Shown here piece after piece: positions 1 to 7,750 of a DNA stretch of 64,000 bases; the first letter of the stretch is position 1; each line of letters starts with the position of its first letter. The stretch spans positions 186,001-250,000 of the forward strand of contig NZ_CP039734.2 of NCBI RefSeq assembly GCF_011769985.2, given 5' to 3'. Under the pieces are notes generated by a model. The model did no database searches. It saw only the letters and a program-made list of their open reading frames with translations, and was not told the DNA's origin. Position numbers and translations under genes: made by a program. This stretch comes from Sulfurospirillum diekertiae (GTDB lineage: Bacteria > Campylobacterota > Campylobacteria > Campylobacterales > Sulfurospirillaceae).

Positions 1-113
1 AAATCCCTTACTTTACCACTGTCTCTGCGGCATCTGCTGCAACAACAGCGATAGAGTACATTCAAGACAAAAGTGCGCTTGAACCACGTGCTTTACAAGA
101 TTATTTAAACTAG
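1..113 (+). CDS. carB: Carbamoyl-phosphate synthase large subunit, C-terminal fragment
   Basis: The open frame beginning at base 3 runs 36 codons to TAG at 111-113 and is cut by the window edge. The peptide has PYFTT followed by an Ala-rich helix and ends ALQDYLN. This resembles the last helix of the MGS-like allosteric domain at the CarB C-terminus. CarB makes carbamoyl phosphate for arginine and pyrimidine synthesis. The following Sua5-like gene also lies beside carB in Campylobacter, as I recall, which supports the call. The fragment is too short for certainty. Confidence 0.65.
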   Translation, partial: IPYFTTVSAASAATTAIEYIQDKSALEPRALQDYLN

Positions 114-119
114 AAAATC

Positions 120-560
120 ATGAACCCCAACCTTGTTTATCTTGCGCAAACAGAGACAACGGTGGGGTTCCTTTCCCAAAATGCTGAAGCACTCGCTCGC
201 ACAAAAAACCGCCCCAAAGGTAAACCTTTTCTCATTAGTGTTGATTCACTGAACACCCTTCGTTCCTTTACCAGAGTTCCCAAACATCATAAAAACCGTG
301 TTCGAAGAACTCAAAAAACAACCTTTGTTTACCCATGTGGATTAGCAATTCGTGTGGTTAAGGACGAAGAGCATTTGCAGTTTTTGAAAAAATTTAAATG
401 GAGCTACTCCACCTCGTCTAACCCTAGTGGAAAGGGCTTTGATGAAGCATTTGCAATCGAAAAAGCGGATGTCATTGTTTTTACATGTAAAGGTTTTTTT
501 GAAGATAAACCCTCAACTATTTACAAACTTGGAAAACGAAAACTAAGGAAATTACGGTAA
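120..560 (+). CDS. Short Sua5/YciO/YrdC-family protein
   Basis: 146 residues, shorter than typical TsaC/YrdC (about 180-200). The N-terminus has TETTVGFL, matching the PTET-xxGL motif of the family. KNRPKGKPFLI matches the conserved KxRPxxKPL RNA/nucleotide-binding segment. Full-length relatives make threonylcarbamoyl-AMP for the t6A modification of tRNA. This short version lacks part of the domain, so catalytic competence is uncertain. It starts 6 bp after the carB stop, and its TAA overlaps the next ATG by 1 bp, so the genes are translationally coupled. A TTTACATGTAAA palindrome at 480 encodes FTCK near its C-terminus. Confidence 0.7.
   Translation: MNPNLVYLAQTETTVGFLSQNAEALARTKNRPKGKPFLISVDSLNTLRSFTRVPKHHKNRVRRTQKTTFVYPCGLAIRVVKDEEHLQFLKKFKWSYSTSSNPSGKGFDEAFAIEKADVIVFTCKGFFEDKPSTIYKLGKRKLRKLR
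480..491. repeat. TTTACATGTAAA palindrome, exact copy, FTCK frame
   Basis: Exact copy inside the Sua5-like gene, read as F-T-C-K near its C-terminus. Confidence 0.9.
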
Positions 561-1183
561 TGAATCTGCAAAAACTCCAAGAGGCAGAAGCCTATTTTTT
601 GGAACTCTATCCACAAGGTTTTGAAGATGTAGGACTTTTACCCATCATCAAACGACACAATACCGCCAAAATCGGCGAGCAAGTTCGTGAGCTATTTGCC
701 AAAGAGAATTTCACACAGCCTGAAATTATTTGTGAAAACTTCGCCAAAATTGTCTCAAAATCGACCCTTATATCACTCTTTGAAAAACCAAAAGTCAGAG
801 ATATGATCAAGTCGATGCGCATGGAGCGAAGAGACATGTTTTCTATCGGTCTGTATGAAATGCTTTTCGGTGACAAAAAAGAGGGCTTTGACATCGTGGT
901 AGAGATATTGTCCTTTTACACCTTAGCAAAATGGTCGATCGTAACGCTCATTCCTTATTATTTTTACAGAGATAAAGAGTTTTTCATCAAACCTACAACT
1001 ACCAAAAATATCCTCTCTTTTTTTGAGATCGAAGGGTTAGTCTACAAACCACGACCAAGTTATGAATTTTACGTGCAGTATACAAAAATCTTAGAGCGTA
1101 TGAGAGCAAAAGTCAGTGAGAAGATAAGCCCTCATGACAATGCTGGATTTACAGGCTTTTTGATGATGGCGATGGAAGAGTGA
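560..1183 (+). CDS. Hypothetical protein following the Sua5-like gene
   Basis: 207 residues, soluble and mostly helical by eye, with a hydrophobic patch near residues 125-145 (SIVTLIPYYF) that is too broken for a clear membrane span. I recognise no catalytic motif. Its ATG overlaps the TAA of the Sua5-like gene (TAATG), so it belongs to the same transcript as carB. Conserved neighbourhood proteins of similar size occur after carB in Campylobacter (inference from remembered gene order). Function unknown. Confidence 0.7.
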   Translation: MNLQKLQEAEAYFLELYPQGFEDVGLLPIIKRHNTAKIGEQVRELFAKENFTQPEIICENFAKIVSKSTLISLFEKPKVRDMIKSMRMERRDMFSIGLYEMLFGDKKEGFDIVVEILSFYTLAKWSIVTLIPYYFYRDKEFFIKPTTTKNILSFFEIEGLVYKPRPSYEFYVQYTKILERMRAKVSEKISPHDNAGFTGFLMMAMEE

Positions 1184-1215
1184 TTGTTTGATGCTACTTT
1201 TAATACTTTTATTAT

Positions 1216-1833
1216 TTATAAGTGTAAAGTTTTGATCAATTCAAATACATATACTGTTGAGCTTTCTTTTCCTTGTTCTTGCATATGAACAACATACAAA
1301 TTATTATCATTTAACAGTTTAATTGTATGACAGTTCAATAATAATTTAATTTTTCCCATCCAAATTAGTATATTTGTTTCATAGTATTTATAGTCAATTT
1401 TATGACCTAAGGGATTTTCAGCATGTAATATTTTTCCGCAAGCATCATACGCTTTAATGAAATCTTCTTTATTTAAATAACCCTCTTTAATATTAATTAA
1501 ATCATTCTCAACACCTTCTAAATCACTTGGTTTTTCATAAATTGGGTTTGGATAAAAATCAGGGTTAAGTCTTTCAATATCTTTCAAAATTAGCTTAGCA
1601 TTCCACATTTTTTTTAAATTTTGCACTTGTCTTAAAAATATTTTTTGATTAGCGACAAGTGAACTTAAAGCAATAAGTTCTAATATTTTTCTAATTTGTA
1701 AACACATTAATTCAATATTAACAGCTTGATACATTGCATTTCTTTCACCATTTAGAAATGCATAAACTACATTGGTCCTTCTTTTTATTTCATTCATAAC
1801 GCTTGCATATTTTTCTCGCTCTTTATCCTTCAT
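1216..1833 (-). CDS. Low-GC hypothetical protein
   Basis: 205 residues from the ATG at 1833, which has a GAGG ribosome-binding site 6-7 bases upstream. A longer TTG start at 1845 lacks such a site. The protein is helical, with an N-terminal charged helix and a segment CLQIRKILELIALSSL that loosely recalls HEPN-like helical proteins. That resemblance is weak and I do not assign it. Codon use is visibly more AT-rich than the neighbours. It lies between two conserved blocks, is transcribed toward the carB cluster and has no obvious partner gene, so it may have been acquired by transfer. Confidence 0.65.
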   Translation of the reverse strand: MKDKEREKYASVMNEIKRRTNVVYAFLNGERNAMYQAVNIELMCLQIRKILELIALSSLVANQKIFLRQVQNLKKMWNAKLILKDIERLNPDFYPNPIYEKPSDLEGVENDLINIKEGYLNKEDFIKAYDACGKILHAENPLGHKIDYKYYETNILIWMGKIKLLLNCHTIKLLNDNNLYVVHMQEQGKESSTVYVFELIKTLHL

Positions 1834-1907
1834 CGTTATCCTCAATAAGTACAGAAAAATTATATAGAATGACTTAATTATTTTTTAATCTAAATAGATC
1901 TTTTACC

Positions 1908-1919
1908 TTTACATGTAAA
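1908..1919. repeat. TTTACATGTAAA palindrome, exact copy, intergenic
   Basis: The only exact copy wholly outside a gene, just after the tcdA stop codon on the minus strand. Confidence 0.9.
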
Positions 1920-1921
1920 TT

Positions 1922-2566
1922 CTACATTTTCCCCGTAATCTTCCGAATCGCAAGCGAAGCAAGCGTCAAACCGAACGAAGCCGTTACACACATTAAACTT
2001 CCCATCTCTTTACAAATCGGTTTTTCATCGGAAAATACCGTTAAAAATGAGCCTTGAAATCCCGTTTTTTTGAGTCCTTCGCGAAAGCTTTTTGCTAATG
2101 CATCGCCATAGGTGTCCCAAATAGGGGCGTAATGAATTTTAGTAGGGTCGATTTTTTTAGCGCCACCTGCGGAGCTGAGCAGTTTGGTGTGGGCTTTGTG
2201 GGCTACGGCGATTTTGGCTTCCATATCATCGATAGCGTCGATAACGATGTCATAGGGTTCAAAGTTAAAACTCTCAACCCATTCAGGGGTGACTTTTGCC
2301 TCAATAGGGGTGACGCCTTTATAAAGGCTTGCCATATGCAAAACTTTGACTTCTCCCACGGCTTCTGAGCCCAGTTGTCTGTTTTGATTGGTTACGTCGT
2401 AGCGGTCAAAATCGACGATGGTGATGTCGCTAATGCCCGTGCGGTATAAGGCATCTAAACATGGACTTCCGACTCCACCAATACCTAAAAGAAGGACTTT
2501 TGCCTTTTGGAGTTTTTTAAAGTCTTCACCAAAAACTCTTCTGACACGTGAGTAACGATCTTCCAT
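1922..2566 (-). CDS. tcdA: tRNA threonylcarbamoyladenosine dehydratase (ThiF/MoeB fold)
   Basis: E1-like adenylating enzyme that cyclises t6A to ct6A on tRNA in an ATP-dependent step. The Rossmann loop GIGGVGSP follows VLLLG, then VDFDRYDVTNQNRQ binds ATP. The SSAGGAKKIDPTKIH segment is typical of TcdA/CsdL and not of MoeB or ThiF. There are no paired CxxC zinc motifs, also as in TcdA. I chose the ATG at 2566 (214 residues) because it overlaps the surE TAA as TAATG and gives MEDRYSRVRRVFGEDF, matching family N-termini. A start at 2578 would add four residues. Confidence 0.85.
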   Translation of the reverse strand: MEDRYSRVRRVFGEDFKKLQKAKVLLLGIGGVGSPCLDALYRTGISDITIVDFDRYDVTNQNRQLGSEAVGEVKVLHMASLYKGVTPIEAKVTPEWVESFNFEPYDIVIDAIDDMEAKIAVAHKAHTKLLSSAGGAKKIDPTKIHYAPIWDTYGDALAKSFREGLKKTGFQGSFLTVFSDEKPICKEMGSLMCVTASFGLTLASLAIRKITGKM

Positions 2567-3351
2567 TATTGTATCCATTGTTTTAAATTTTCAAGTTCAT
2601 CATGAGCGGTCATGTCGAGTTTGATTGGGGTGATGGAGACATAGCCTTCATCAATGGCACTGAGGTCACAGTCATCTATTTCACCTTTTTTCCACTCCAG
2701 CGTATGAACACCAAGCCAGTAGTACTCTTCACCTCGTGGATTGCGGTGCAGATGCGCGTCATTGCCGTACATGCGATACCCTGCACGGGTGATCTTATAG
2801 CCCTTGCACTCTTCAGGTTTGAGGGCTGGGATATTGACATTTAAAAAGCGACGTTCCGCGAGAGGGAAAGAGCCCTCTAAGATGCGTTTGGCAAGGTCGT
2901 ACACGGTTTGCTCTGCAAGATCATAGCCGTGCGTGAGTTCAATGTTTTGAGGTCCACCCGTGTAAACTTGCGAGATCGCAATGGCAGGAACACCATGCAA
3001 GGCTGCTTCCATTGCCGCACTCGCTGTGCCACTGTACGTGATGTCTTCGCCTAAATTGGAACCTTTGTTGATGCCACTCACGACCAAATCAGGTTTTGAA
3101 TCACCTTCAAAAAGAGCGTTGAGTGAGAGATAAATACAATCCGTGGGTGTGCCATCATCGAGTTTGTAAAAATCATCGCCAATCGCAACAAAGCGAAGGG
3201 GTCGTGTGAGTGTGAGTGAGTGTCCGCAGGCGGATTTTTCAGAAGTAGGTGCTACAATGGTGACTTGTCCTAAAGGGCGAAGTGCACGAGCAAGAGCGTG
3301 AAGTCCTGTGCTTTCAAAGCCGTCGTCATTGGTAATTAAAATACGTTTCAT
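2566..3351 (-). CDS. surE: 5'/3'-nucleotidase SurE
   Basis: 261 residues, normal family length. The metal-binding motif ILITNDDGFESTGL is at the N-terminus (Asp8-Asp9). SACGHSLTLTRPLR and VSGINKGSNLGEDITYSGTA are the conserved SurE phosphate/metal segments. The enzyme dephosphorylates nucleoside monophosphates in the cytoplasm. It is first in a two-gene minus-strand operon with tcdA. A TATAAT-like box lies just upstream (3375-3380 read on the minus strand), giving a short leader. Confidence 0.93.
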   Translation of the reverse strand: MKRILITNDDGFESTGLHALARALRPLGQVTIVAPTSEKSACGHSLTLTRPLRFVAIGDDFYKLDDGTPTDCIYLSLNALFEGDSKPDLVVSGINKGSNLGEDITYSGTASAAMEAALHGVPAIAISQVYTGGPQNIELTHGYDLAEQTVYDLAKRILEGSFPLAERRFLNVNIPALKPEECKGYKITRAGYRMYGNDAHLHRNPRGEEYYWLGVHTLEWKKGEIDDCDLSAIDEGYVSITPIKLDMTAHDELENLKQWIQ

Positions 3352-3374
3352 TGAAATGCCTATTTTTTATTTAC

Positions 3375-3380
3375 ATTATA
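3375..3380 (-). promoter_or_regulatory. Probable -10 box for surE-tcdA
   Basis: ATTATA on the plus strand reads TATAAT on the minus strand, 24 bases before the surE ATG. No -35 is needed in the sigma-70 promoters known from this phylum. Confidence 0.5.
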
Positions 3381-3391
3381 ACGAAAGAGGC

Positions 3392-3494
3392 TTATAGTAG
3401 ACTTCCTTTTTAGCTCATAAACGAAGTCTATTTTTAAGAGATTTTTGTATAGACTTCGTTTTAAAGAATAGACTTTTTTGATAACCTACTATAA
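3392..3494. repeat. Nested inverted repeats between surE and lpxB
   Basis: The divergent intergenic region has an outer pair of 9-bp arms, TTATAGTAG at 3392-3400 and CTACTATAA at 3486-3494. Inside it is a perfect 13-bp pair, AAACGAAGTCTAT at 3419-3431 and its complement at 3449-3461. TAGACTT recurs at 3398, 3450 and 3469. It could be an operator, a hairpin in the lpxB leader or a degenerate mobile repeat. Confidence 0.7.
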
Positions 3495-3505
3495 AAGGTA
3501 CGATT

Positions 3506-4543
3506 TTGAAATTACTTGTTTCCGCTCTAGAGCCATCCGCCAATTTACACTTAGAACCTATTTTAAGTGCGCTGGAGCAGTGTGAATTGTATGGTATCTT
3601 TGATGAGCGTTTTGGAAAGCCGTTGCTACCAAGCAAAGCTTTTTCAATTATGGGGTTTTTAGATGCATTGCCCAAAATTCGTAAAGCCAAAAGAGCCATT
3701 AAGGTGATGGCACGAATGAGCTTTTTTGTGGATAAAGTGCTACTTATCGACTCGCCAGCGTTCAATATTCCTTTGGCAAAAGCCATTAAAACGATCAATC
3801 CCAATGTCGAAATTATCTACTATATCTTGCCACAAGTCTGGGCATGGAAGCCTAAACGTGTTGCAAAAGTGGAAAAATATTGTGATGTACTGGCGTCTAT
3901 TTTGCCTTTTGAACAGCAATTTTATACGAAGGCAACCTATGTTGGGAATCCTCTGTTGGATGAAATTCCACTTTTTAAACTCAGAGCGGAAGAGACTGGG
4001 GTGATCGCCTTTTTGCCCGGTAGTCGCAAAAGTGAGATCCGAAGTCTCTTTCCTATCTATAAAGAGGTTGCTTCTCGCATAGAAGGCAAAGAGAAGTTAC
4101 TGGTGATTCCTCCACATTTTGACTATCGTGAAATTGTGGATATTTATGGTGATATTCATGACTTTAAAATTTGTCGCAATACCTATGAAGCGTTTGAAAA
4201 AAGTGAGTTTGCATTTGTATGTTCTGGAACGGCAACGCTGGAAGCGGCACTTGTCGGTGTGCCTTTTGTATTGGCGTATAAAGCAAAAGCGTTTGATTAT
4301 TGGGTTGCTCAGCAATTTGTAAAACTCAAACATGTAGGACTTGCCAATATTATTTTCGATTTTGAAAAGATGGAACCGTTACATGTAGAGTTATTACAAG
4401 AAGATGTTTTTGCCGATAATCTACTCAAAGCCTATGAAAATATGGACAAAGAGGCATTTTTTAACCATGCCAAAAAACTTCGAACAATGCTAAGCCACGG
4501 TAGTCAGAGAGGCAATGATAAGCATAATGAAGGTATAATGTAA
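3506..4543 (+). CDS. lpxB: Lipid-A-disaccharide synthase
   Basis: 345-residue GT19 glycosyltransferase that joins UDP-2,3-diacylglucosamine and lipid X at the inner membrane face. Typical segments are SALEPSANLHLEPI at the N-terminus, YYILPQVWAWKPKR, the nucleotide loop AFLPGSRKSEI and VCSGTATLEAALVGVPFVLAYKA. The start is TTG at 3506, preceded by AAAAGG at the right distance. It opens a seven-gene run through cheW. LpxH, the preceding enzyme of the same pathway, is three genes downstream. Confidence 0.93.
   Translation: MKLLVSALEPSANLHLEPILSALEQCELYGIFDERFGKPLLPSKAFSIMGFLDALPKIRKAKRAIKVMARMSFFVDKVLLIDSPAFNIPLAKAIKTINPNVEIIYYILPQVWAWKPKRVAKVEKYCDVLASILPFEQQFYTKATYVGNPLLDEIPLFKLRAEETGVIAFLPGSRKSEIRSLFPIYKEVASRIEGKEKLLVIPPHFDYREIVDIYGDIHDFKICRNTYEAFEKSEFAFVCSGTATLEAALVGVPFVLAYKAKAFDYWVAQQFVKLKHVGLANIIFDFEKMEPLHVELLQEDVFADNLLKAYENMDKEAFFNHAKKLRTMLSHGSQRGNDKHNEGIM
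4534..4539 (+). promoter_or_regulatory. Probable -10 box for greA
   Basis: TATAAT lies inside the last codons of lpxB, 22 bases before the greA ATG. It suggests an internal promoter for greA-argC-lpxH and perhaps the chemotaxis genes. Confidence 0.45.
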
Positions 4544-4561
4544 AGATATAAGGAGTTAAAA

Positions 4562-5056
4562 ATGAGTACTAAAGAGCCGATGACCGAATACGGTTATCAA
4601 AAATTAACGAATGAATTATCTGACTTAAAAAAACGCCAACGACCTGAAACAGTCATCGAACTTGATATTGCACGAAGTCATGGTGATCTCAAAGAGAACT
4701 CAGAATACCATGCTGCGAAAGACCATTTGGCATTTTTAGATGGGCGCATTGGAGAGCTAAGCGATCTTGTCTCTCGTGCACAAGTTATTAATCCGAATTC
4801 CTATGAACATGATAAAATCCGTTTTGGCTCAACCATTAAATTAGAAAATACGGAGACGGGCGATGAACTGACCTATACCATCGTTGGGAGCACAGAGAGC
4901 AATCCTGATCGTGGGCTTATCTCTTATCATACGCCTTTATCTCAACAGCTTTTAGGGCATGGTGAGGGTGAAGAAGTTACCATTAAGTTACCTTCCGGTC
5001 AACAGATTTTTGAGATTTTAGAAGTTATTTATATCGAGATTCAATTCGAGGAATAA
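4562..5056 (+). CDS. greA: Transcription elongation factor GreA
   Basis: 164 residues, the usual length. The N-terminal coiled coil carries the tip motif DLKENSEYHAAKD, whose acidic residues reach the RNA polymerase active site and stimulate cleavage of backtracked RNA. The C-terminal FKBP-like domain is intact (STIKLENTETGDELTYTIVG). A strong AAGGAG site precedes the ATG. argC starts 3 bases after its stop, so the two are cotranscribed. Confidence 0.96.
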   Translation: MSTKEPMTEYGYQKLTNELSDLKKRQRPETVIELDIARSHGDLKENSEYHAAKDHLAFLDGRIGELSDLVSRAQVINPNSYEHDKIRFGSTIKLENTETGDELTYTIVGSTESNPDRGLISYHTPLSQQLLGHGEGEEVTIKLPSGQQIFEILEVIYIEIQFEE

Positions 5057-5059
5057 AGT

Positions 5060-6073
5060 ATGGCAAAAATAGATGTAGCAATCATTGGTGCAAGCGGTTA
5101 CACGGGCTTAGAGCTGATGAAAATTTTGATCAATCATCCTCATTTTAACATTACTTACATCGCAACGACGGAAGGTGGAATGAAAGCGACAGAACTACAT
5201 CCTAGTTTATTGGGTGTTTTTGAGCAAGAGGTGTTAAAAGCCGATGCGAGAGATGTTGCCAAGCATGCCAAACTTGCTTTTTTAGCGCTTCCCCATAAAG
5301 CGGCGATGGGTTTTGCGAAGGAGCTTTTAGCGTTACATGTAAAGGTAGTTGACCTTTCAGCGGATTACCGTTTAGAGCTTGAGGCATATGAGGAGCACTA
5401 CTGTGAACATGAAGATAAAGAAAATTTAAAAGAGGCTGTTTATGGGCTTCCTGAAATCAATCGTGCCAAAATAAAACAAGCGAAGTTGATTGCCAATCCA
5501 GGATGTTATCCTACGGCTTCGATTTTGGGGATTTTACCGTTTTTGAATTATCTTAAAAAAGATGCGCCCATCTTTATTGATGCAAAAAGTGGTGTCTCTG
5601 GTGCAGGTAAAAAACCAACACCTACAGCACATTTTGTGAGTATCAATGAAAATATCTTTGCGTACAATCCTTTGAAACATCGCCATGAGCCAGAGATCGC
5701 TGAGAAATTGCGCTTGGTAAGCGGTCATCCGTTTGAAGTGAATTTTGTACCGCATTTATTGCCTGTAAGTCGTGGTATGTTGGTGAGTTCGTATTTGCAA
5801 ACGAATGAGATAATTGATGCGAAAGCCGTGCTTCAGGACTTTTATAAAAATGAGCATTTTGTCCGTATTCGTGAAGTGCCTGTCGATATTAAATCAACGG
5901 CTGGAACAAACTTTTGCGATATTTTCGTGAGTCAAAAAGGAAAGTCCCTCTTTGTTTCATCCAGCATCGACAATCTTTTACGTGGTGCTTCAGCACAAGC
6001 GGTGGTAAATGCCAATTTGATGTGTGGCTTCGAAGAGTCCGCAGGAATTCCTATTATCGCCTATGTCCCCTAA
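5060..6073 (+). CDS. argC: N-acetyl-gamma-glutamyl-phosphate reductase
   Basis: 337-residue NADPH-dependent reductase, third step of arginine synthesis. The NADP loop IGASGYTGLELM is at the N-terminus. The catalytic Cys is in ANPGCYPTA (Cys149), and the conserved His lies in VPHLLPVSRGM. It overlaps the lpxH start by 11 bp. A one-mismatch copy of the palindrome (GTTACATGTAAA, 5332-5343) gives ALHVK at residues 91-95. Confidence 0.95.
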   Translation: MAKIDVAIIGASGYTGLELMKILINHPHFNITYIATTEGGMKATELHPSLLGVFEQEVLKADARDVAKHAKLAFLALPHKAAMGFAKELLALHVKVVDLSADYRLELEAYEEHYCEHEDKENLKEAVYGLPEINRAKIKQAKLIANPGCYPTASILGILPFLNYLKKDAPIFIDAKSGVSGAGKKPTPTAHFVSINENIFAYNPLKHRHEPEIAEKLRLVSGHPFEVNFVPHLLPVSRGMLVSSYLQTNEIIDAKAVLQDFYKNEHFVRIREVPVDIKSTAGTNFCDIFVSQKGKSLFVSSSIDNLLRGASAQAVVNANLMCGFEESAGIPIIAYVP

Positions 6074-6797
6074 TCTTATCATCCAAGAAGGAGCGCTTTT
6101 TATTGCTGACGCGCATGACTCAGCTGAGCGCTCTTTCTTTTTTGATTTCCTTTTACATGTAAAACAAGATCCTCCACCTCAACTCTTTTTAATGGGCGAT
6201 ATGTTCGACCTTTTAGTGGGCAGTGTTGACTATGGTGTTAAACAATATCAGCGCTATATTGACCTGATTGATGAGCTTGGAAAATGCTGTGAAGTCTACT
6301 ATTTTGAGGGCAATCATGACTTTGACCTCTCCAAACTCTTTCACTATGTAAAGGTGATACCGATTGCAGAACAACCTTTTACATGTAAACTTCCTAGTGG
6401 CAAAAGCTGTCTTTTATTGCACGGCGATAAATATGGAGGCTTTATTCATCGGTGCTATACAAAGATGATTCGTAACAGAGGTGTCTTAAGCGTCCTAAAT
6501 GTATTAGATGGATTACTTCAAGGTTTTATCTCTCAAAAGATTCAAAATAACCAGCGCAAAAAAATGTTGTGCAAGCCCATTGGGCATTTTGCAACGCTTA
6601 TACAACGCAAGCTACATTTTTATCCAAAAGTGGATGTCATTGCAGAGGGACATTACCATCAAAACACTGATTTTATGGTAGTTGGGACACATTATATCAA
6701 TTTTTCTTCTTTTGCGTGCAATCAAAGCTATTTTAGTGTACAATCTTCGCCAGAGACAGAATTTGCGCAAAAGCAACTAAGGGGCTGCAATGGCTAA
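6063..6797 (+). CDS. lpxH: UDP-2,3-diacylglucosamine diphosphatase-like metallophosphoesterase
   Basis: 244 residues from the ATG at 6063. An upstream in-frame start at 6024 would overlap argC by 50 bp and adds nothing conserved. The calcineurin-like metal motifs are in order: ADAHDS (DxH), GDMFDLL, GNHDFD, LHGDKYG and GHYHQNTDF. The family cleaves UDP-2,3-diacylglucosamine to lipid X, the substrate of LpxB three genes upstream, which supports the assignment. Two exact palindrome copies lie inside it (6152 LHVK, 6378 FTCK). It overlaps cheV by 8 bp. Confidence 0.82.
   Translation: MSPNLIIQEGALFIADAHDSAERSFFFDFLLHVKQDPPPQLFLMGDMFDLLVGSVDYGVKQYQRYIDLIDELGKCCEVYYFEGNHDFDLSKLFHYVKVIPIAEQPFTCKLPSGKSCLLLHGDKYGGFIHRCYTKMIRNRGVLSVLNVLDGLLQGFISQKIQNNQRKKMLCKPIGHFATLIQRKLHFYPKVDVIAEGHYHQNTDFMVVGTHYINFSSFACNQSYFSVQSSPETEFAQKQLRGCNG
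6152..6163. repeat. TTTACATGTAAA palindrome, exact copy, LHVK frame
   Basis: In lpxH after the DxH motif, read L-H-V-K. Confidence 0.9.
6378..6389. repeat. TTTACATGTAAA palindrome, exact copy, FTCK frame
   Basis: Second copy in lpxH, 226 bp after the first, read F-T-C-K just before the HGDK motif. Confidence 0.9.
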
Positions 6798-7740
6798 AGA
6801 AAGTATTTTAAAAGTAGGCTCCAATGAGATGGAGCTGGTGGACTTCCGTATTTTTAAGAAGGAAGCGAACGGTGTTTATGAGGGAATTTATGGTGTTAAC
6901 GTTGCAAAAGTGCGTGAAATCATCAAAATTCCTAATTTGACGGAACTTCCAGGTGTTCCTGAATACATCGAAGGTATTTTTGATCTTCGTGGTATCGTTA
7001 TTCCTGTTATTAACCTTGCCAAATGGATGAACATCAAAGAGCCTGATGATGGATCGATTAAACCTCGTATTATCATCACGGAGTTTAGCGACATCTTGAT
7101 CGGTTTTGTGGTGCATGAAGCCAAACGTATTCGCCGCATCAGCTGGAAAGATATTGAGCCAGCATCATTTGTTGCCGGTATGGGTTCACTGGATAAAAGT
7201 CAAATTACGGGTGTAACACGTATTGAAAATGATGAGGTACTTTTGATCTTGGATCTTGAAAGCGTGGTGCAAGCACTCGGTATTTATCAACCTAAAATTG
7301 ATGTGGAAGACAATGCTATTATCAAAGTAGATGGTACAGCGTTGATTTTGGATGATAGTATGACCGCACGAAAGCTCGTCAGCGATGCGCTTAAAAAGAT
7401 GGGTATGCGTGTAATCGAAGCGAAAGATGGTTCAGAAGGTTTAGAGCGCTTAAACGATCTTTATACAACCTATGGTGAACATCTAACCGATGAAGTCAAA
7501 ATTATTATTAGCGATGTTGAAATGCCTCAGATGGATGGATTTCACTTTGCCGCTAGTGTGAAAGAAGATGCAAGGTTTAAAAATATTCCGATTGTCTTTA
7601 ACTCTTCCATTAGTGACCATTTTAGTGAACTTAGGGGCAAAGAGGCGGGCGGTGAAGCCTATTTAACGAAATTTGATGCAGGTATCTTTTACAAAGAAGT
7701 TTCTAAAGTCATCAAATCACACGTGAAAACAGCACAATAG
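6790..7740 (+). CDS. cheV: Chemotaxis coupling protein CheV (CheW-REC)
   Basis: 316 residues. An N-terminal CheW-like domain (about 15-170; GVNVAKVREI, GIFDLRGIVIPVINL) couples receptors to CheA. A C-terminal receiver domain (about 185-310) has the acidic pair DD in LILDDSMTARK, phospho-acceptor Asp242 in IIISDVEMPQMDG and a conserved Lys in YLTKFD. CheV is thought to buffer CheA phosphoryl flux. It overlaps lpxH by 8 bp and lies 10 bp before cheA, so the three chemotaxis genes form one unit. Confidence 0.95.
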   Translation: MAKESILKVGSNEMELVDFRIFKKEANGVYEGIYGVNVAKVREIIKIPNLTELPGVPEYIEGIFDLRGIVIPVINLAKWMNIKEPDDGSIKPRIIITEFSDILIGFVVHEAKRIRRISWKDIEPASFVAGMGSLDKSQITGVTRIENDEVLLILDLESVVQALGIYQPKIDVEDNAIIKVDGTALILDDSMTARKLVSDALKKMGMRVIEAKDGSEGLERLNDLYTTYGEHLTDEVKIIISDVEMPQMDGFHFAASVKEDARFKNIPIVFNSSISDHFSELRGKEAGGEAYLTKFDAGIFYKEVSKVIKSHVKTAQ

Positions 7741-7750
7741 GGGTAGAACG

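Noticed and set aside
1216-1833. Toxin or HEPN nuclease assignment for the orphan protein
   Set aside because: The RxxxxH catalytic motif of HEPN nucleases is not evident and no antitoxin gene is adjacent.
3490-3495. TATAAA before lpxB as a -10 promoter box
   Set aside because: It ends only 11 bases before the TTG start and overlaps the AAAAGG ribosome-binding site and an inverted repeat arm, so a promoter here would leave no leader.
4329-4340. ACATGTAG in lpxB and similar ACATGTA words at 32707 and 34366 as palindrome copies
   Set aside because: They match only the inner six to eight bases and sit in conserved codons (for example RPYMYGDN), so they are probably chance or protein-driven.
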